From positions 1,116,001 to 1,180,000 of the forward strand of contig CP145410.1 in NCBI GenBank assembly GCA_036867785.1: DNA of 64,000 nt. Direction: 5' to 3'. Below are positions 1 through 11,758 of this stretch, in pieces. Each line of letters begins with the position of its first letter. The first letter of the stretch is position 1. Below the pieces are notes generated by a model. It saw nothing but the letters and a program-made list of their open reading frames with translations. It did no database searches and was not told the DNA's origin. The position numbers were made by a program, and so were the translations under genes. This DNA is from Plasmodiophora brassicae. Its lineage: Eukaryota > Endomyxa: Phytomyxea > Phytomyxea > Plasmodiophorida.

Positions 1-883
1 AAGCGGGCGTCCCATTCTGATAGGTACTCCAGGCGTCGCGAGCTTATTGTTCGCTGTTCCGAGGATCGCATCACCATGCAGGCTTTGCTGTGGAACCTTA
101 GTGATGGAGCTATCGCAATGCCTGAAATTGCAGACCTCGTGACATCGGCGACTCTGTTGGATAATGCGGAATTCCTCGCGAGATCGTGCTGGGAATCAAA
201 TGAGTTCAGACGCCAGTGTGGGCGTCTGATATCTGAACGGCAAGATCTGCGCCAAGTACCGGTGTCAAATGCGCGCCTTATGGCTGATTGCATACAGGAT
301 TGTCCCAGGAAAGCATGACGCGATGTGGCACTTGGCCCTTGAATGCGGTGTTGACGTTCGGGGTAGCAACGACGACACGGCTGTCGTCGATTTAAGCATG
401 GAATCCGAATAAACCGTGTTCTGCTGTATTCCTCGGCGTTAGGGCGTCACAGGTCGATTGTTCTGGAACCTCTTTGATCGCCGGTTGGAACGCGAACACG
501 GCCGAGTCTTGTGGTTCGCGCGTTTCGGCTTGCGCGCGTTCCTGTTCAACAGCGTCATGGGCACCAGTCCTAATCACATTTTTTACGTTCGCCCCGAACC
601 CGTGCCGTTCCCCCAGAACCTTACCTGCGGCGACGACGCGTCGCAGTAGAGACTCGACCGTCAACGCCGCCGGCGCCAGCTGCGTCGCCATCGTGACACA
701 AACACGAAATCCCGCAAAATCGCCCACCGCCGTCTGGTAGCAACGTATGTAGGTCGGCCTATGTAGCTTACTGGCGCGACAACACTGACAGTGGGGCTGG
801 GAACTCGATATATTATGCATATTTATTCTGGGGCGCAACAGAGCCGTGTCGCGGTTCGCACACGGAACGATGTGAACGAGAAT
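1..883. other. no recognisable gene
   Basis: I see no convincing coding region here. An 80-codon open frame at 76-318 (+) and a 198-codon frame at 392-988 (-) have no recognisable motif and no intron-compatible partners. The stretch may be the far end of a gene lying outside the window, or intergenic DNA. Confidence 0.4.
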
Positions 884-1590
884 CCGACCGATCCCGACGC
901 TGACGGGATTGCGCGTCTCTTTCGGTTGACCGCTTGCGGAATGAACTATCGCCTCGTGATGCGTCTCTCGGTAGCCTGCACCGTGCATATCGTCAGATCA
1001 CTCGTTACTCAGTGTGTGACCATGACAAGCCCAACCGGTCCCCGCACTGATCGGATGGCGCGCCCCTGCTGTTTCCGCGAAAGGCAACGTCACGCATAGA
1101 TACATCATCCAGTGCCCTAAGCCACACAACACCACATCAGATTGGCCACCCGAGGTGGAACGCATTGCCCGGAGTCTAACCGATCCCGATAGCGCCTGGC
1201 ATGCCTCTCTGGTTCGCTTGATCGGGATGGAGCACCGCGAACTGACCCATTTCCGGCCGGTATCCTAGCCATTGAATCAGAGGTTGCTGTCGGGTGGAGT
1301 GCGCCCTCGGGTAACTAACCTATCCCAATAGCAAGCGGGAGCCCGTTCTCTTTCGCTTGCACGCAAAGGAACGTCGCGCCTTGATGCATCTCCCGGTGCC
1401 CTGCGATACCAGAAATCAGCTTCTGTCAAGTGAAACGAGCTATAGAGTGCCTAACCGATCCCGGTTGGAGAAGCGCTCTCTTTCGATTGCCCGCAGTGAT
1501 CCGTCGCGTCTTGACGTATCGTTCAGTAGCCTATCGCAGGGGGACATGATCAGATTGGCTACCAAACGACGTTACTCGGACGCGAAGCGA
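884..1590. repeat. degenerate ~136-147 bp tandem repeat
   Basis: A motif resembling CTAACCGATCCC recurs at about 884, 1031, 1176, 1315 and 1451, giving periods of 147, 145, 139 and 136 bp. Downstream of each start, related blocks recur (CTCTCTTTCG..TTG, CGTCGCGTCTTGA, a GTAGCC/GTGCCC block), at clearly less than full identity. About five old units end at the 3' end of the SNF2 gene. No open reading frame follows the period, so this is probably a decayed minisatellite. The boundaries are approximate. Confidence 0.55.
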
Positions 1591-4500
1591 TACCGCTCGT
1601 GGCCAACAGTGGCTGAACAGCGTTCAACACAGTGCGGGCTAGAATTTCGATTCGCTGAAGAAGACGACATGGCATGCTGCCCTTTCGGGAGCGGTCCTCC
1701 AGCAGATTCACGGCAATCTTGGGCGAATTCAGAGCGACGACCTTGAGATGGATGCCGCTCTTCTTGTGTCGTCAATTTAGAATCGGACCGAGCAAGATGC
1801 GACTCCGAACGCGCATCCCTCGGGGATTGAGCGCGTTGTTGTTTCCTCAGTTTCCTCTCCTTTGCCCTCGCTCGCTTGCTCCGACGGTCTCGTTTCTGCT
1901 TCGTCGAAGGCTTCGACGCCGAATTATCACCAGGCTTCACCTCAGTCGCCTCAGACTTTAGACGTTTTCGTTGGATGGCAAGCTGGGCAAAGTGCTCGGA
2001 ACTCTTGAGAACTTCAAGTTGCCGCTTCAGAAGATTATGGTTGTGACCAGGCGGTAGAGACTGATCGACTGGACTGGAAACGGATGGCAGAGCCGCACCG
2101 CCGTTCAGAAGCGCGTCTACCATGTCCGACTGCCCACTGACATGATCAGCGTTCGACGGAAACTCTGCCGCCGCCGCCGACAGCTCAACTGAATCGGGAA
2201 GGGACTGGAAACTGCGTTCGGGCAGATCTTCTAGCTGACGAATTGCACCAGAAGCCGAAAGGCTAGTGTGGCCTTGGCCATCGATTACTGCAGTCCGATT
2301 CGGCAGGTTTTTCTCACTTTCACAGCTTGAAGACGACCTGCCGAATAGCACTTCCAGGGCCTCAGCTGGCACACTACCGTGTTGTGGATCACGTTCAGCC
2401 GACTTAGTGCCTTCCCGTTCGGCGTCCACAGATGCAATGGACAGGGGACGCCTTGCGCTAGCAGAAAACGTCACATTGACTTCGGGATTGCTTCGCGACG
2501 GTGTTCCTCGAGGATAAACCCGGTCGTATTCTAGCTCCTCCCGAGCTAAGAGCGGGTCAACATCTTCTGCTCCAGGCAGCTCAAAGTGGTCATTTTCCAG
2601 GAAGAATCGCGAATGGTCCGTAACGCTGACGATCCATTTCGCATCGTTATCCCCGGCAACATCTCCCGGACCCATTCCATGACGCTGAAGAATACTGGAC
2701 GTTACAGGATCACGAAGGGCGTCTGATGGAACGTTGACAGCAGTCGGGCCGACAATGTCAGTGATTGGGGCTGGAGGCTTCAGGAATTCCGACCATCGCG
2801 TATCCAGATTACCGTCCACATCAATATCGGCGGCGTCCAGCACCCAGTTCGTAAGCTCCACCTTTTCGAGCTGGCGCTCGAACACTTTCTCTTCGAACAT
2901 GTCATGCATGACGAAACGGTAGATGAAGACGGGCTTCTTCTGCCCCAGACGGAACACTCTCGAAGCCGCTTGAAAGTCAACACTTGGATTCCAGTTGACT
3001 TCGAGCAGGACAGCCCGATTTGCGGCTACGAGACTGATGCCCTCACCGCAAAGTGTCGAGATTAAGAAGCAGTCAGCTGTTGAGGAGCTTGCCATAAATT
3101 CGTCAATGAGGTTTTGCCGTTCGACCATAGACGTGCTTCCATCGAACCGCAAAGCGCGAATAGTCCCACGGGATGCATTCGACGAGTTGTACGCGCCGAT
3201 GAGTTCCTAAAGATGAATGAGTGAGAACTGCCACGAATGTGCTTGCAACAGCGCGTACCTCAATGAAGGACAGGGCTTTGACCCATCGAGAGAAGATCAC
3301 AATTTTGTCGCCAGCAGCCTTGCTCTGTAAGATCAGCTGCATTAGGACGACCATTTTACCACTAGAGGTGATGTCAAGGGAATCCGGAACAGTATCAGAA
3401 AGCCAGTCCCGGCACGGCGCAGTTGGATCTGATGTCGCTTGTCGCCTTGCGATCTAGCCCAACCGTATTTAGTAACCCATTCTACATCCAATCAAGGCGA
3501 TGCGTACTTCTGGGTGATCCGCAATCATGGTCGCAATGTTATGCATCGATACACCATCGAGTCCCACACGCCGATTGAGGAACCGCAACCACAGTTCGCG
3601 CTGGCACGAAGACAACCGTATCGAGATGACAAGTTCCTAGATGATCCAACAAGTTAATTAGTCAGACTGCTAATAGAATATCAAAACAGGCACCCACAGT
3701 TTTCTTGGGAAGGAAACGCTGCAACAACGAGCCATCACGACGAAAGAACAGCTGGTTGTTCCTCAGAAGCTCATACAGGACAAACGATCGCCCGCGAGCC
3801 TTGGCGACATTCTTGGATCGCAGTTTGATTATTGGAACTTCAAAAAGCGTCTGAAACTGTTTGTAAGTCCCTAGGACCTTAAGACACTTCTCACGATCCA
3901 CGAAGTCGACAAGAGTGTAAAGTTCCCGGAGCTGGTTCTGTAACGGGTACCCAGATATGACCACGCGACGGCGAGTTGGTAGTCGCGACAAGTACGAATG
4001 GTTGTGGGTCTTCGCATTGCATATCCTGTGGCCTAACCGCAAGCATGAGAACTCGTCGACGAGGATAGGCCATGCGATTACCTTCGTCAAGTATGAGGCA
4101 CTGAGCACCGGGGTCGTCGCACAAAAGGGCCCTGACAGTAGCTTGGTTCATCAGTTCGCAGAATATGCCGTACGACACTAGCAGGATGCCTCCAGATTGC
4201 GCCCAGGGTTTAACAATGGACGCTCTAGCATCGAGCGGAACCGTTGATTCGATAAGAGTCGGATATCTGAAGGGCCTTATTCCTTGGCCACTGATGAGCG
4301 AATTGAAGCTTCGGATCTCATCGCACCAATGCGGAATGACGGTAGAGGGCACCACGATCAAGATTCGTGAGACAGCATGCTCACACCACAAGACGTGGAC
4401 CGCAGACAAGACTTGCAGAGTCTTCCCCAGACCCAACGCATCTGCGAACACTGATCCAGAGTTGCTGCTTAGGACGCTGGCTAGGAACGCTGCACCAACG

Positions 4501-4850
4501 CGTTGATGTGGACGCATGTAATCACGTACGAGAGGCGGAATCCGATCAATGAACGGAGCAAGACCGAACTTCTCGCTTAAATCGTCCTCCGACTGAAGCG
4601 GCAAACGTTCAATATCAGCGTCTGAATGTTCAGAAGCGACAGCACTGCCGACGTCGTCCGCTTCGAGGACGCTCAACCGCGCGTCCGTCAGGTCGATCAC
4701 ATCGTGAGTCTCGTCGGGCAAGCTGACTTGCGGTGAATTCTCTATGGCAGCAATGCGGTGCTCCAATTGCACGATGTACTCGTCTTTTCGCCTGGCATCT
4801 TCCTCAAGGCGCAGGAGACGCTGTTGCAGGTCGGCAACAAGGGCCTCCAT
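1572..4850 (-). CDS. SNF2-family ATPase, Rad54/ATRX-like group
   Basis: ATP-dependent DNA translocase or chromatin remodeller, acting in the nucleus. Five exons (introns 4034-4082, 3637-3697, 3454-3507, 3207-3258) splice to 1020 codons. An N-terminal coiled coil is followed by helicase motif I (GLGKT), motif II as DEGH (built across the first intron; DEGH is typical of the Rad54/ATRX/ARIP4 group), motif III region SGYPLQN (usually SGTPLQN), then the C-terminal lobe with RFDGST, LVAANR and RVFRLGQKKP. The tail of about 350 residues is acidic or serine-rich and ends with a Lys/Arg-rich block near residue 910-950 that could be a nuclear localisation signal. No reader domain (PHD, bromo, chromo) is visible, so the exact subfamily stays open; ATRX/ARIP4-like fits the post-RLGQ sequence best. 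The start is the first ATG before the coiled coil. Confidence 0.88.
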
Positions 4851-4980
4851 GTCACGGAGTTCGGAGTTTGATCCGCCGGGCGCTCCGCTTGGGGAATGCT
4901 ATGTAGGGACTCCACGGAAACGTATCGCTGACAAGGTACAAGGAGTTGGCTTGCATTGCATGCTGGTTCCTCAACACAAG

Positions 4981-5115
4981 AACGAGGCGTTGAGGACCAG
5001 CAGGACCGAAGACTCGAGCGACCCCAATTCGTGTTCCTCTACATAAAGGACGAAGCGTTGAGGACAGCAGGATCGAAGACTCGAGTGACTCCGATTTAAA
5101 ACAAAGGAGACACAA
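4981..5115. repeat. two-unit 68-bp tandem duplication
   Basis: Two adjacent units begin at about 4981 and 5049 and share the cores GCGTTGAGGA, CAGGA and GAAGACTCGAG with a few substitutions. They lie between the divergent 5' end of the SNF2 gene and the 3' end of the bL32 gene. No gene is seen in the interval. It could be a local minisatellite seed or part of the SNF2 promoter. Confidence 0.6.
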
Positions 5116-5159
5116 AATCCAGACCTATCGTGGTCGCCAACGTAGGTCCCCGACGATGT

Positions 5160-5520
5160 TTAATGAGAGCTGCTAGCGTTATTATTTTCCTTGTGATAAC
5201 GGGCGTGGTTATTGACGCACGGCATGCAGAGATAATGCATTTCGACGGCCGCGCCGCACGATTTGCAGATCTTGTAGGGCTTGTGCTCTAATCCGCGCTG
5301 GGCGCGATGTCCAGCAACCCGAAGGCGGCGCTTGAACACTGACACCTGAGGAACATAGTTAGCCCCATCCGCAACATAATGCAACGGCCGAAACCTTCTT
5401 TTTCGGGCATGCCATCTCCTCCAAGTCCTCAACCGTGATCGGTAGCACACCGACCGGGCGAGCCATGGACGAGATCATGCGTAGTCCACGACGACCTGTC
5501 ACGAGCATTGACAGCATCAT
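5160..5520 (-). CDS. MRPL32: mitochondrial ribosomal protein bL32m
   Basis: Component of the large subunit of the mitochondrial ribosome. The N-terminal ~35 residues are basic and hydroxylated, as expected of a mitochondrial presequence; processed bL32 typically starts near a CPKKK/VPKKK motif, seen here as ACPKKK. A 49-nt intron (5346-5394) interrupts just after PKKK; splicing restores PKKKVSVFKRR. The C-terminal half carries the zinc ribbon, CKSCG followed by CMPC, in the bL32 spacing. The start at 5520 is the first of two consecutive ATGs; an upstream ATG at 5667 would add a Cys-rich stretch that looks non-coding. The gene is divergent from Mtr4, with 435 bp between them holding both promoters. 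Confidence 0.85.
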
Positions 5521-5955
5521 GACGACGGCGACCCCGTGGCACGCACAACAAGCAAAACAGGCAAACAGCACTGGCCGTTGTTCGTATAACTGCTGGTCCA
5601 CATAATGTCGTACCGCGTATCGCTGATTGCTATCACATACGGCACGAAAGCAACTTGGCCCCGCCAAGGATACCTATAACTGTATACGCTGGGCGGCGCA
5701 GCCGCAAAGACATGTTAGCTGCTACATGGACGTAGTTGGCGACCCCGGTCTACAAAACCAGGTGTGCTCATGGAAACGGTCTTCATATCAACGTCAACGA
5801 AGCGCCTGGCATGTTTCACGTAGAACATGAAGCGTTGGGGTGGGCTAAGCGTTCACCGGAGGCTGGTCAACGGTAGGTAGTACGCTGAGGAGATCGGGTG
5901 TGCTCCCGACCTAACGTAGAAAGTGCGTCGTGCCATAGCCCGTAGATTGTTCGAC

Positions 5956-8900
5956 ATGGCTGCCGCGGGTCGTCCACCGGCAAAGACGTTCCCTTTCGCA
6001 CTTGACGCCTGGCAGCAGCGAGCGGTCGAATGGATCGACAATGAGCAGTCGGTTATGGTTGCCGCACACAGTACGTAATACTGACTATGCGTGTGTGGCG
6101 TTTTCTGAAGTTGTCATGCGTTCGCAGCATCCGCCGGGAAGACTAGCATTGCTGAGTTCGCCACGTGTATTGTATCTGTATGACGAGCACTGACTGTGAA
6201 TTGCCTAGATATGCTATCGCGAGTGCACTTCGGGACTCACACCGTGTCATATACACGTCGCCCATTAAGGCTCTCTCCAACCAAAAGTATGTTGCAGATT
6301 GGGATTTCTGTTTTACGTCGCTTGCCTAACTGCATCATTACTGCCAGATACCGGGAGCTTCAAGAAGAGTTCGGTGCCGGACAGGTGGGCTTGAAAACAG
6401 GGGACCTTTCACTTAATCCAGATGCGCCGTGCCTGGTGATGACGACTGAGATTCTCAGAAACATGCTTTACCGCGGAGCTGTGGAGATCCAGGAAGTGAA
6501 ATGGGTCATCTTTGACGAAATACAGTACGGTCTTGTACGGCACTCTACCCAGCGTCTTTACTAACGCCAGCGTTCCGACAGTTACATGCGTGATCGCGAA
6601 AGAGGTGATATTCCAGTGCTGTCTGTAGCATCACAGCAGTGACATTGGCATAGGCGTTGTTTGGGAAGAAGCCATTATTCTGCTCCCCGATCAGATTCGA
6701 TTGGTGTTCTTGTCCGCCACGCTTGCCAACGCCGAACAGTTTTCAAACTGGGTATCCGAACTGAAGAACTCACCGTGTCAGATGGTCCAAACCCACGTAT
6801 GTCCGCTGTTCTACTGTGGCGAAATCCTTAGCTTATCTCGCCTAAAGGTTCGACCGACTCCCTTGCACCATTACGTATTCGTAAGCGGCGAGGGCGAAGG
6901 CATTTACCTCGTCTCGGACCCCTCTGCGCCATTTTACCCGGAGAGCTTTGAGATGGCGATTTCCCGAGCACGCCAGTCCCGGGTTAAATCGAAGGACGCC
7001 GGAATCGGTCGTCTTGTCCGGATGCTCGTGGATCAGAATTACTTTCCAGCTATTATCTTCAGCTTTAGCCGACGGGAATGTGAGGCGCAAGCGCTCAAGC
7101 TTAACGCATCTCTTGATATGAACACTGCTGAAGAAAAGAAACTCGTCCAAGAAGTATTCGACAATGCTCTTGCGTCCCTGAGCGAGGAAGATCGAACTGT
7201 AATTTAATTTACGCGCAGTGCTGATGCATCGGCCTATGCTAATTCGGTGTCAGCTGCCCCAAGCGCTTAACCTGCTGCCTTTGCTCCTCAAAGGTCAGGA
7301 TAATGTTTCGGCTCTAGGATGTGACCGTGAATCGTGACGTAGGAATCGGAGTCCATCATGGCGGAATGCTCCCAATCCTGAAGGAAGTTGTTGAATTGCT
7401 GTTCCAGGTGCGATAAGTCCAATCGTTTCTGAGCGCAGCGCACTGAATTTCAGGATCGGTGCGGTAGGAATCACTTGTCAAAGTGCTCTGTGCAACCGAA
7501 ACGTTTGCCCTCGGTGTCAACATGCCCGCGAAGACCGTTGTCTTCACTGCTTTGAAGAAGTTCGATGGGCAGACACGTCGATCCCTCTCGTCTGGCGAGT
7601 ACATTCAAATGAGTGGTGAGCCCATTCCCTTGCTGGTTCTTGAGGTTCTCGTTGATGGTTGCGACATTAGGTCGTGCGGGTCGTCGGAATCGCGACCCGT
7701 TCGGGCTGTGCATCCTCATGATTGATATCGAGCAGGATATGGAGTCTGTGAAAGCTCTTGTCAAGGAAGCTTCTGATCCCTTGGTATTGTTTGCCGTTTC
7801 TAAATCCCGACACGACATTCAAATGCTCTTTGGTGCAGGTTTCGCAGTTTCGACTGTCGTATAATAGCATTCTGAACATGGCACGGTCAGAATTGCATAA
7901 TCCAGACATGCTGCTTTCCAAAAGGTTCGTAACGTCATTGACCGGGCCACTTGAATACCCTTTAACAATTATATCGTCCGTAGTTTCCATGCATTCGCCG
8001 ACAAGGCATCACGGGAAAAGGTCGCCTTGGAGATATCCGAGCTAACCAAGGAAGCGGATTCGCTACGTGCTTCATTTCCAGAATCGTAGAATTGGATTTC
8101 GCCCTACTTGATTATATGCTGACTTCCGGATTGCATAGCGCTTCCTGTACATTTGATCAAGTTGAGCAGTACATGTTGATGCAAGAGATGGTTACGTCGA
8201 GCCGAAAAGAACTTCGTGCTCCACTGGGTACTCCATCTGTGGCAATGCCGTTTATGCAGCCTGGACGCGTCGTGTATATTGGCCCGACTTCCGAACCTGT
8301 AGTAGAAACCCATTAGTTACCTGAACGGGACGACTAATACCTTGCTGGCAGGATTCGAAGGAAAGTCCTGGAGATTTTGGTCTCGGTAGGTGCTGGTCTG
8401 ACGTCCATGAACATCCGCTTACATCCCGTTCAGGCGTTGTAATAGCATGTCGGAAGCTCTTTGTACCTGACAAGTTCGTCATCGATGTTCTTGTCAACTG
8501 CATCGTTGTCGACGGCGTGCCGCGTCCTAGTCGAAACGTTGTCGACCAGGCGCACGTCATTCGTGTTCACTTGTCAACTGTCCAGAGAATCACAGTTATA
8601 CGGGTGCAGTGTGTTTGCGTCGAGAGGAATTCGCTCGTCTAACTTTCTGTCTTTCTTCCTTCCGCAGGTGTATCTACCAGAAGATCTGTCTTCTTATACC
8701 AACCGCCTCTTGCTGATGGGTCTCGTACGAGACCTAGATGCTGAAGGTGCATTGGTCGACCTTCTATTTGCAGATTTCGGCATGTCTGAAACGATCATGA
8801 CCGAAATACAAGAACATAAGAAGGTCGGCCATCGCTTGGTAACTTATTACACAGCGCTGACGTGTGGCACCCTCCCAGCGGCTTGCGAAATTTGAACCGA

Positions 8901-9733
8901 TGGTACTGCAGCATCCTGTGATGTCATTGCCAGTTTCAGAACGCGAACACATATTGCATCTGTACTCCAGCTATAAAGAGCTTCGAGATAGGATTGCCAG
9001 TAAGGGACCGTTGTCGCACCGCTTCATTTATTGGTTTACTAATACCGTGTAGAGATGGAGGAATCCGTCACTGACACTAGCCTGTCCCGGTTTCTTATCG
9101 AGCTGAAGAGTCGTCTCAGGCTCCTGCGCCGACTGAATTACGTGGACAACGAGAATGTCATCTTGCCGAAAGGACGTTTGGCGTGCGAGATCGACGCCCT
9201 GGATGAGCTTGTCACAACAGAAATTATTGTTGATGGAGCGTTCAACGACCTTGATGAGTGTGAAACGGCCGCACTTGTCAGCTGTCTTCACACCGAGAAT
9301 GAGCGGAATGCTCCTGCGGTTCCCCCATCACTTGTTGGGCCTCTAAGTACGGCGAGCGTCGTTTCCCTTCAAACTTCAATGCTAAGATCGTCACTTGGTA
9401 GCGCGTATCAAAGAGACGGCGCGACGCATCGCGACGATATCGAATGAAGTTGACCTTCCTATGAACGTGGACGCCTACGTGAACCAGTTCAGTGGAGGTT
9501 TCGCTGCCATTGTTCTTTCATGGACCAAGGGTACATCGTTCAGAGACCTGTGCCAGAACACGACCGTGTTCGAAGGTTCTATCATCCGCGTCCTCCGTCG
9601 CCTGCAGGAGGTCCTCGTCCAGCTGGCCGAAGGAGCCGCGTCTATCGGCAACGAAGACCTTCAGAGGAAGTTCGAGGGTGCTCGAGCCAGGTTACACCGG
9701 GGCATTCCGTTCGCCGGCAGCCTCTACCTGTAG
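5956..9733 (+). CDS. MTR4: Mtr4-type RNA helicase of the nuclear exosome
   Basis: Ski2-like DExH helicase that unwinds and feeds RNA to the nuclear exosome (TRAMP-type complexes). Twenty exons; introns 6071-6127, 6165-6208, 6287-6347, 6525-6581, 6605-6653, 6797-6847, 7199-7253, 7294-7342, 7408-7467, 7616-7670, 7784-7838, 7925-7983, 8086-8138, 8299-8351, 8386-8433, 8604-8667, 8839-8878, 9000-9052 and 9347-9401 give 919 aa in frame. Motif I AHTSAGKT near residue 40, DEIHYMRD for motif II (rebuilt over an intron), SAT motif III, and QMSGRAGRR motif VI are present. The arch/KOW region (PGRVVYI through YLPEDL) and the DSHCT tail ending in FAGSLYL match Mtr4 rather than Ski2. The N-terminal extension of animal Mtr4 is missing: the helicase core starts within 15 residues of the ATG. 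Confidence 0.94.
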
Positions 9734-9843
9734 ACGGCGGCCACTATTAGCAAGGCGCACCAAACGGTGTCTTTCAATGTACTCAGAAGATAACATAATC
9801 TGCACTCGCACCCTCAGCGGTTCCAGGCAAACAAGACCCGGTT

Positions 9844-10004
9844 CTAGAATATCGGACGCATGGCGATGCAGAGTCGGCATACGCGTTCAGGAACCTACGA
9901 CCAGGGCAACGTCGTCCACGTACGACAACAGCAATGACAGTAGATATCAGCCCATAGGCCAATCAGCCTCGGCAATGCCATCCCAGTATTATCAGCACGA
10001 GTAC
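9844..10004 (-). pseudogene. fossil 3' end of a kinesin-FYVE gene
   Basis: This block is homologous to 11820-11985, the 3' end of the kinesin-FYVE gene. On the minus strand it still reads IYCH.CC, LPWS, a stop where the other copy has Gln, then VPERVCRLC and the same MRPIF stop, which is the second half of a FYVE domain. The CG pair and the intron acceptor of the other copy are lost, and no kinesin sequence is found upstream. It is therefore a decayed duplicate lying tail-to-tail with Mtr4. The homology continues from 9844 back into the last codons of Mtr4 at about 9700. Confidence 0.7.
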
Positions 10005-10289
10005 CGAGGCTTGCTTGATCTTACGGGACGGGCGAGAAAGATGGCCGGCTTGGAACAAGAAGGACCTTGGGTACGCAAAGACGGTGGTCAGAAACCGTTG
10101 ACGTTGACTGTGACAGTAACCCATCTGCTTGTTTAGACGCCGCCATTCGGCATGACGGTCCCAACAGTGAGGTGGAAGGCGCTACACGCACACACCGGCA
10201 TCAGCCGCACGGAAGTCGAACCAGAGTGGGACACATTCTTGTCCCCTCGTTTGCGGGCTACACTAATGGATCTGCAAGAATGCCAATAA
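9975..10289 (+). CDS. possible small two-exon protein, unknown
   Basis: ATG at 9975, a GTACGC donor at 10071 and a TTTAG acceptor at 10136 give 82 codons in frame, ending at TAA 10287-10289. The predicted peptide has a natural composition (for instance YRGLLDLTGRARKM, then a WKALHAHTG..EVEPEW segment). I do not recognise it. Against it, the first codons lie antisense to a duplicated intron of the kinesin-FYVE fossil, and no upstream promoter is apparent. Treat it as a hypothesis for RNA evidence. Confidence 0.25.
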
Positions 10290-11560
10290 TGCCGGTATTA
10301 AGGTAGATTCGCTAACACCGGCAGCCGGCCTCGGTGGTCGGAATTCTGGTGTTGGAGGTTGTCGGCGTCGACGACCGTTTGTAGACCGGACTGTCACTAG
10401 GTCAGTGGAGCAACGGCTCTCCAGACCCAGTAGCAGCCCGGTTCACAAACATCCCACCGGCTTCGATGATCGAGCGATGTCCGGCACCTGCGCCGTCGCA
10501 CTCGTAGGCAGGTAGGTAGGTAGGTAGGTAGATAGGTAGGTAGGTAGGTAGGTAGCGACTTGCAGCTCTGCTCCTCCGCAACACATGACTCAGTAGTATC
10601 CTGCCAATTCCAATTATTCTCCAATTATTACGGGTTCCTGTAACTGCGTGCAACTTTGCAACCTGTGTGTTGGCGTCACAACCGAGTGAACTGAATACCC
10701 GCTGACCGTACAGGTGCTTTCTGTAGGTTGCTCCCAAATACTCGGTTGGGTACCTCCAAGATTCTGTCATTTGCCTGTAGAGAGCGGGGGGCCACGATAC
10801 ATTACGTGGTCCAGTTCAGCGGCGACTTCAACACATTCGCATCCTCTCAATACGGAACGGTTGGAACTTGTACGGCAGAATCTCTATGAGTAAAAGAGTA
10901 ATTAAGGCCCATCCCTGTGGAGAGAAATTTGCTTTCAAGAAGTATCCCAGAAGTTGGGGCTACTCAGAAATGACCATGTCGACGAAGACTTGGAGAAGTG
11001 CTTGGACTGCACCCTGACGATGGGTTTTCATCTGGCGATGAGCTTTCGATCCCTGGCAGCGCGACTCATGGGCCGGTTCAATGACCGTCGCCACATGGAT
11101 ACGGATACAACACCTGCTATGGGCTTTGCACCTTCTCAAACGATAGCCAGCCGTCTCCGTCGTCCTGCTCTTTCACCTTGCAGTCGACGGCGAGAGTCCA
11201 GCGGCGTCGCTGCTGACGAGACCGCGCTCAGCTCAGCATTCATCGCTGGCGGTAACCTCATCAACAATAATTAGGTATCTCCTCACGGGGACGCCGCCTG
11301 GCACGTTGGATCCTGGGCGTTGTGGACTTCATCGGGGCCCCACGTGCGAACCTGGAGGAAGCGCGCGGCTGAACGATCATGGACGCTGTTTGACCCGTAC
11401 GACGTCGATAAATCCTATGGGTCCACAAGTTCTTGTAGTCGCCCTACGCTGCTGCAAATGCGGCCAAGGCCGGCCCACGTCGTCAAGGAGACCACCAATG
11501 CGCTGTCGGCGTGTTGCGAGCATACCTGCCCACGCTACCAATGCGTGTCGGCGCGGGAGG
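10290..11560. other. no recognisable gene; spacer between duplicated blocks
   Basis: Apart from the GGTA microsatellite, nothing is identifiable. A 106-codon frame at 10954-11274 (+) starts with a plausible-looking stretch (VDEDLEKCLDCTL) but has no known motif. Toward 11560 the sequence may grade into a very degenerate Mtr4 copy. Confidence 0.4.
10504..10555. repeat. (GGTA)n tetranucleotide microsatellite
   Basis: About 12 GGTA units with a single GATA interruption in the middle. It lies in non-coding DNA between the two duplicated tail blocks. Confidence 0.9.
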
Positions 11561-11639
11561 TGCACGAGACGGGGCGAACAGATGCAGGACGATAATACCA
11601 TCTGGCGCAGCAGTACGGTCTCTCGCGATGATTGATGCG

Positions 11640-11712
11640 ATGTGTCGGAAGTGCCCCGCGACACCAAGTGGCTCTACAGGGAATTCCTTTCGCCGGAAGC
11701 CTCTGCCTGTAG
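11640..11712 (+). pseudogene. fossil 3' end of Mtr4
   Basis: The bases before 11712 read [14 protein letters not shown], matching the [14 protein letters not shown] end of Mtr4 (9733). Similarity to Mtr4 upstream of 11680 fades but can be traced in patches (for example TGCAGGA and TCTCTCG blocks), possibly back to about 11515. With the kinesin-FYVE 3' end on its other side, it mirrors the arrangement at 9700-10004. Confidence 0.6.
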
Positions 11713-11758
11713 ACGGCGGCCAGCACCAAGACGCACCAAACGATGTCTTTTAACGTAT

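Noticed and set aside
392-988. 198-codon minus frame near the window start
   Set aside because: No motif, unnatural composition, and it overlaps the degenerate tandem repeat.
9492-10136. 214-codon plus frame overlapping the Mtr4 end
   Set aside because: Its first part is a shifted frame of the Mtr4 last exon; only the final segment might be real and is listed separately with low confidence.
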